From: Rhynchopus euleeides
Taxonomy: Eukaryota > Euglenozoa > Diplonemea > Diplonemida > Diplonemidae
Assembly: GCA_963210315.1 (NCBI GenBank)
Contig: OY723248.1
Span: 2,248,727-2,312,726 of the forward strand
DNA length: 64,000 nt
Direction of reading: 5' to 3'
Shown: piece after piece, positions 62,370-64,000 of the stretch
Numbering within the stretch: the stretch's first letter is position 1
Layout of the letters: each line of letters begins with the position of its first letter
Program-made: the position numbers and the translations under genes
Notes under the pieces: model-generated
Told to the model about the DNA's origin: nothing
What the model saw: the letters and a program-made list of their open reading frames with translations, nothing else
The model's database searches: none

Positions 62370-62699
62370 AATCTCGAGGGTGTTCTACGCGGCTCCTGGA
62401 ACTCACTTCCTTCTCAGGTGTTTCTGGGCATGGGGCAACCTTGCCCAGGTGTTTCTGGAGTCCCGCCCCACATGTCGTGCGTTCTTTCGTACGGTGTATA
62501 GTGAGTTCTGGCAAAAAAAAATTGCTCGGTCAGCGCAGTGCCTCCAGTCCTGTCTCAGTAGCCACACAGAAAGGGGGACCAAAAAAAACTGGGGGGGGAC
62601 CAAAAAGCGAGACCCCCCCCCCCAGATTGCGTAGTTTGTGCGTAGTGAAAAAGGGGTAAATCAGGGGCACCAAATATGTGTGTAAAAAATTATTTACAT

Positions 62700-62707
62700 G
62701 TATTGTT
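62700..62707. repeat. 8-bp target-site duplication, left copy
   Basis: GTATTGTT, repeated at 63914-63921. Confidence 0.75.
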
Positions 62708-63913
62708 CAGGGCTGTTCCTAACTGGGGGGCTTGTTCCCCACTTTCAGGATTCTGAACTTTTTTTCTAAGAATTTTTGTAAGGGGAAAAAAGTTTTTTTC
62801 TAAGAATTTTGTTAGGGGAACTTTTTTTCTAAGGTTGTTTCGCAGAGGAAAAAACTTTTTCTAAGTTTTCCCCAGTCGACAGGGCGCGCACAAGGATGGA
62901 GGGAAGTCTGTCCCACGTACCGTTCGCCTTGCTGGCCAACTGGAGAGCCAGACGTTCACTACCGTGGCCTCCGGCGGTTGGGGGGCTCCGCCCCCCAGAC
63001 CCCCCTGTGGCGTACGTCTCGTACTTAAGTCCTTCGAATCCCATCAAGTCGGGGTCCAACCACTCCAATCGCCTCTGAGGACGCAGCCAACTCGCACAGA
63101 ATCTGTACGCCCACACGAACAGATGTTTGCGACCGTGGCCTCCGGCGGCTGGGGGGCACCGCCCCCCAGACCCCCCAGGTAGCGTGTGCCCGTCCATCTA
63201 TCTCACTTCTCCGGGTACAGTGCAGCGTAGGAGGTCAGCGCCGCATCCATGAAGCGCTTCTTCGAAGCCTGACTGACATCGGACAGGAGGTCGGGCTTCC
63301 CTACCTGGGAGGTACACTTGCCGCGTTCGCGACATGCGTGACACGCGACACGCTACCTGAAACGTGAGTGTGCCTTGCTAACACGGGCATTTCAACGGTC
63401 TGCCGACGACCGTTCCCCAAACCAGTAGACCAGCAGTTTTGGAAAATCGGAGAGATCACCCTACTGCGCTGAATATGGTGCGCACCACTGCAAAAATCCC
63501 CGGGAGCTTTTGGGCTTTCAGACCTGAAGGGGCCAGCAGGTGGGTGGCGTCGGGAGTGGCAGCTTTGTAACTGTCCTCCAGCTGCTGGCATGTCCAGCTC
63601 TGCGAGAGTGCCAAGGTGTATTGAGTCCCTGCGGAGCACAACCCCCGATGAGAACGAGTGCCAGATGATCCTCATTCATTTTCAGCTGTAACGCGCATGA
63701 GGGGCACTCTCTGCCGCAAGCATCTCTGGGCATCACTCGAGAGCTGTCACATGATGACGCGGAGAGAAATCAGAGAATAAGTCCCGCCTGACGGGCACGC
63801 GCCTGGAAACTGTGGGGGGGCGAGCAAAAAATCCCTTGTAAAAATTCTTAGAAAAAACCTGGTTCCCCGACCCAAAAAACCTGGAAAAAGGGCTCGTTCC
63901 CCGCCCAGGCCTG
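62708..63913. mobile_element. Non-autonomous hAT-type element
   Basis: 1206 bp between exact 8-bp duplications GTATTGTT. Termini CAGGGCTG and CAGGCCTG (inverse complement of the right end) are imperfect. Inner inverted matches include TTTTTTCTAAGAATTTTT on the left and AAAAATTCTTAGAAAAAA on the right. The centre (62955-63185) holds the same double module with GC palindrome as the MITEs at 2144 and 60966. A 124-codon minus-strand frame (63301-63675) shows no known domain. Confidence 0.7.
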
Positions 63914-63921
63914 GTATTGTT
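63914..63921. repeat. 8-bp target-site duplication, right copy
   Basis: GTATTGTT, identical to 62700-62707. Confidence 0.75.
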
Positions 63922-64000
63922 TACATGGAATATTATTTACAGCTATTATTTACATGCACATTTACTATTTACATAAAGCTAGGTAAACAATAGCTGTGAC

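Larger units (their letters stand above)
61713..62651. repeat. Segment bounded by a 26-bp direct repeat and inner G-tract inverted repeats
   Basis: ATTGCGTAGTTTGTGCGTAG and the next six bases occur at 61713-61738 and 62626-62651. Just inside, GGGGGGGGTCTCATTTTTTG faces its imperfect inverse CAAAAAGCGAGACCCCCCCC. It could be a TIR element inserted in, or having duplicated, a 26-bp target. The interior holds two minus-strand coding-like frames. Class unknown. Confidence 0.4.

Overview
The window is nuclear DNA of a eukaryote, most likely a protist or alga. It carries APE- and REL-type LINEs, hAT and pogo DNA transposons, a tyrosine-recombinase retrotransposon with split repeats, telomere-like CCCTAA/TTAGGG satellite DNA and pyrimidine-rich, intron-like spacers. 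No tRNA, rRNA, CRISPR array or operon could be supported. The species cannot be fixed from the sequence.

Layout. 1-6.7 kb: the 5' part of a hAT-like transposase gene (minus strand), GGTACC-type repeats, a hAT MITE, an unknown 288-aa ORF, and repeat copies. 6.7-12.1 kb: a 5'-truncated APE-type LINE (minus strand) with RNase H and a partial OTU protease domain, flanked by a 20-bp target-site duplication. 12.1-14.5 kb: GGTACC repeats and a telomere-like minisatellite. 14.8-16.3 kb: the best host gene, a 481-aa EF-hand protein. 18-20.6 kb: four copies of a ~350-bp unit with strong potential RNA structure. 21.8-26.7 kb: an element with A1-body-B1-A2-B2 split repeats and long hairpin arrays. 26.7-28.4 kb: a hAT MITE sitting at the tip of a TA-flanked inverted-repeat element. 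30.4-31.5 kb: a terminal-inverted-repeat (TIR) element made of decamer arrays.

32.55-45.05 kb is a transposon nest. An AT-rich palindromic element of about 0.7 kb has been interrupted by four different elements: a 3-bp-TSD element, a pogo transposon, a gag-YR-RT-RNase H retrotransposon and a decayed BED-finger hAT-like element. The two ends of the nest serve as empty sites for each other, which fixes the boundaries of two of the insertions.

45-51 kb: low complexity, a ~180-bp satellite and weak exon-like segments. 51.25-60.64 kb: a second copy of the 3-bp-TSD element, split by a 7.8-kb LINE whose single long frame encodes membrane segments, two OTU-like domains, RT, a restriction-like endonuclease and a FYVE-like zinc finger. 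60.9-64 kb: another copy of the hAT MITE, a G-tract inverted-repeat segment and a further hAT element. Nearly everything here is mobile DNA. Only the EF-hand gene, the 288-aa ORF and low-confidence exon fragments look like host content.
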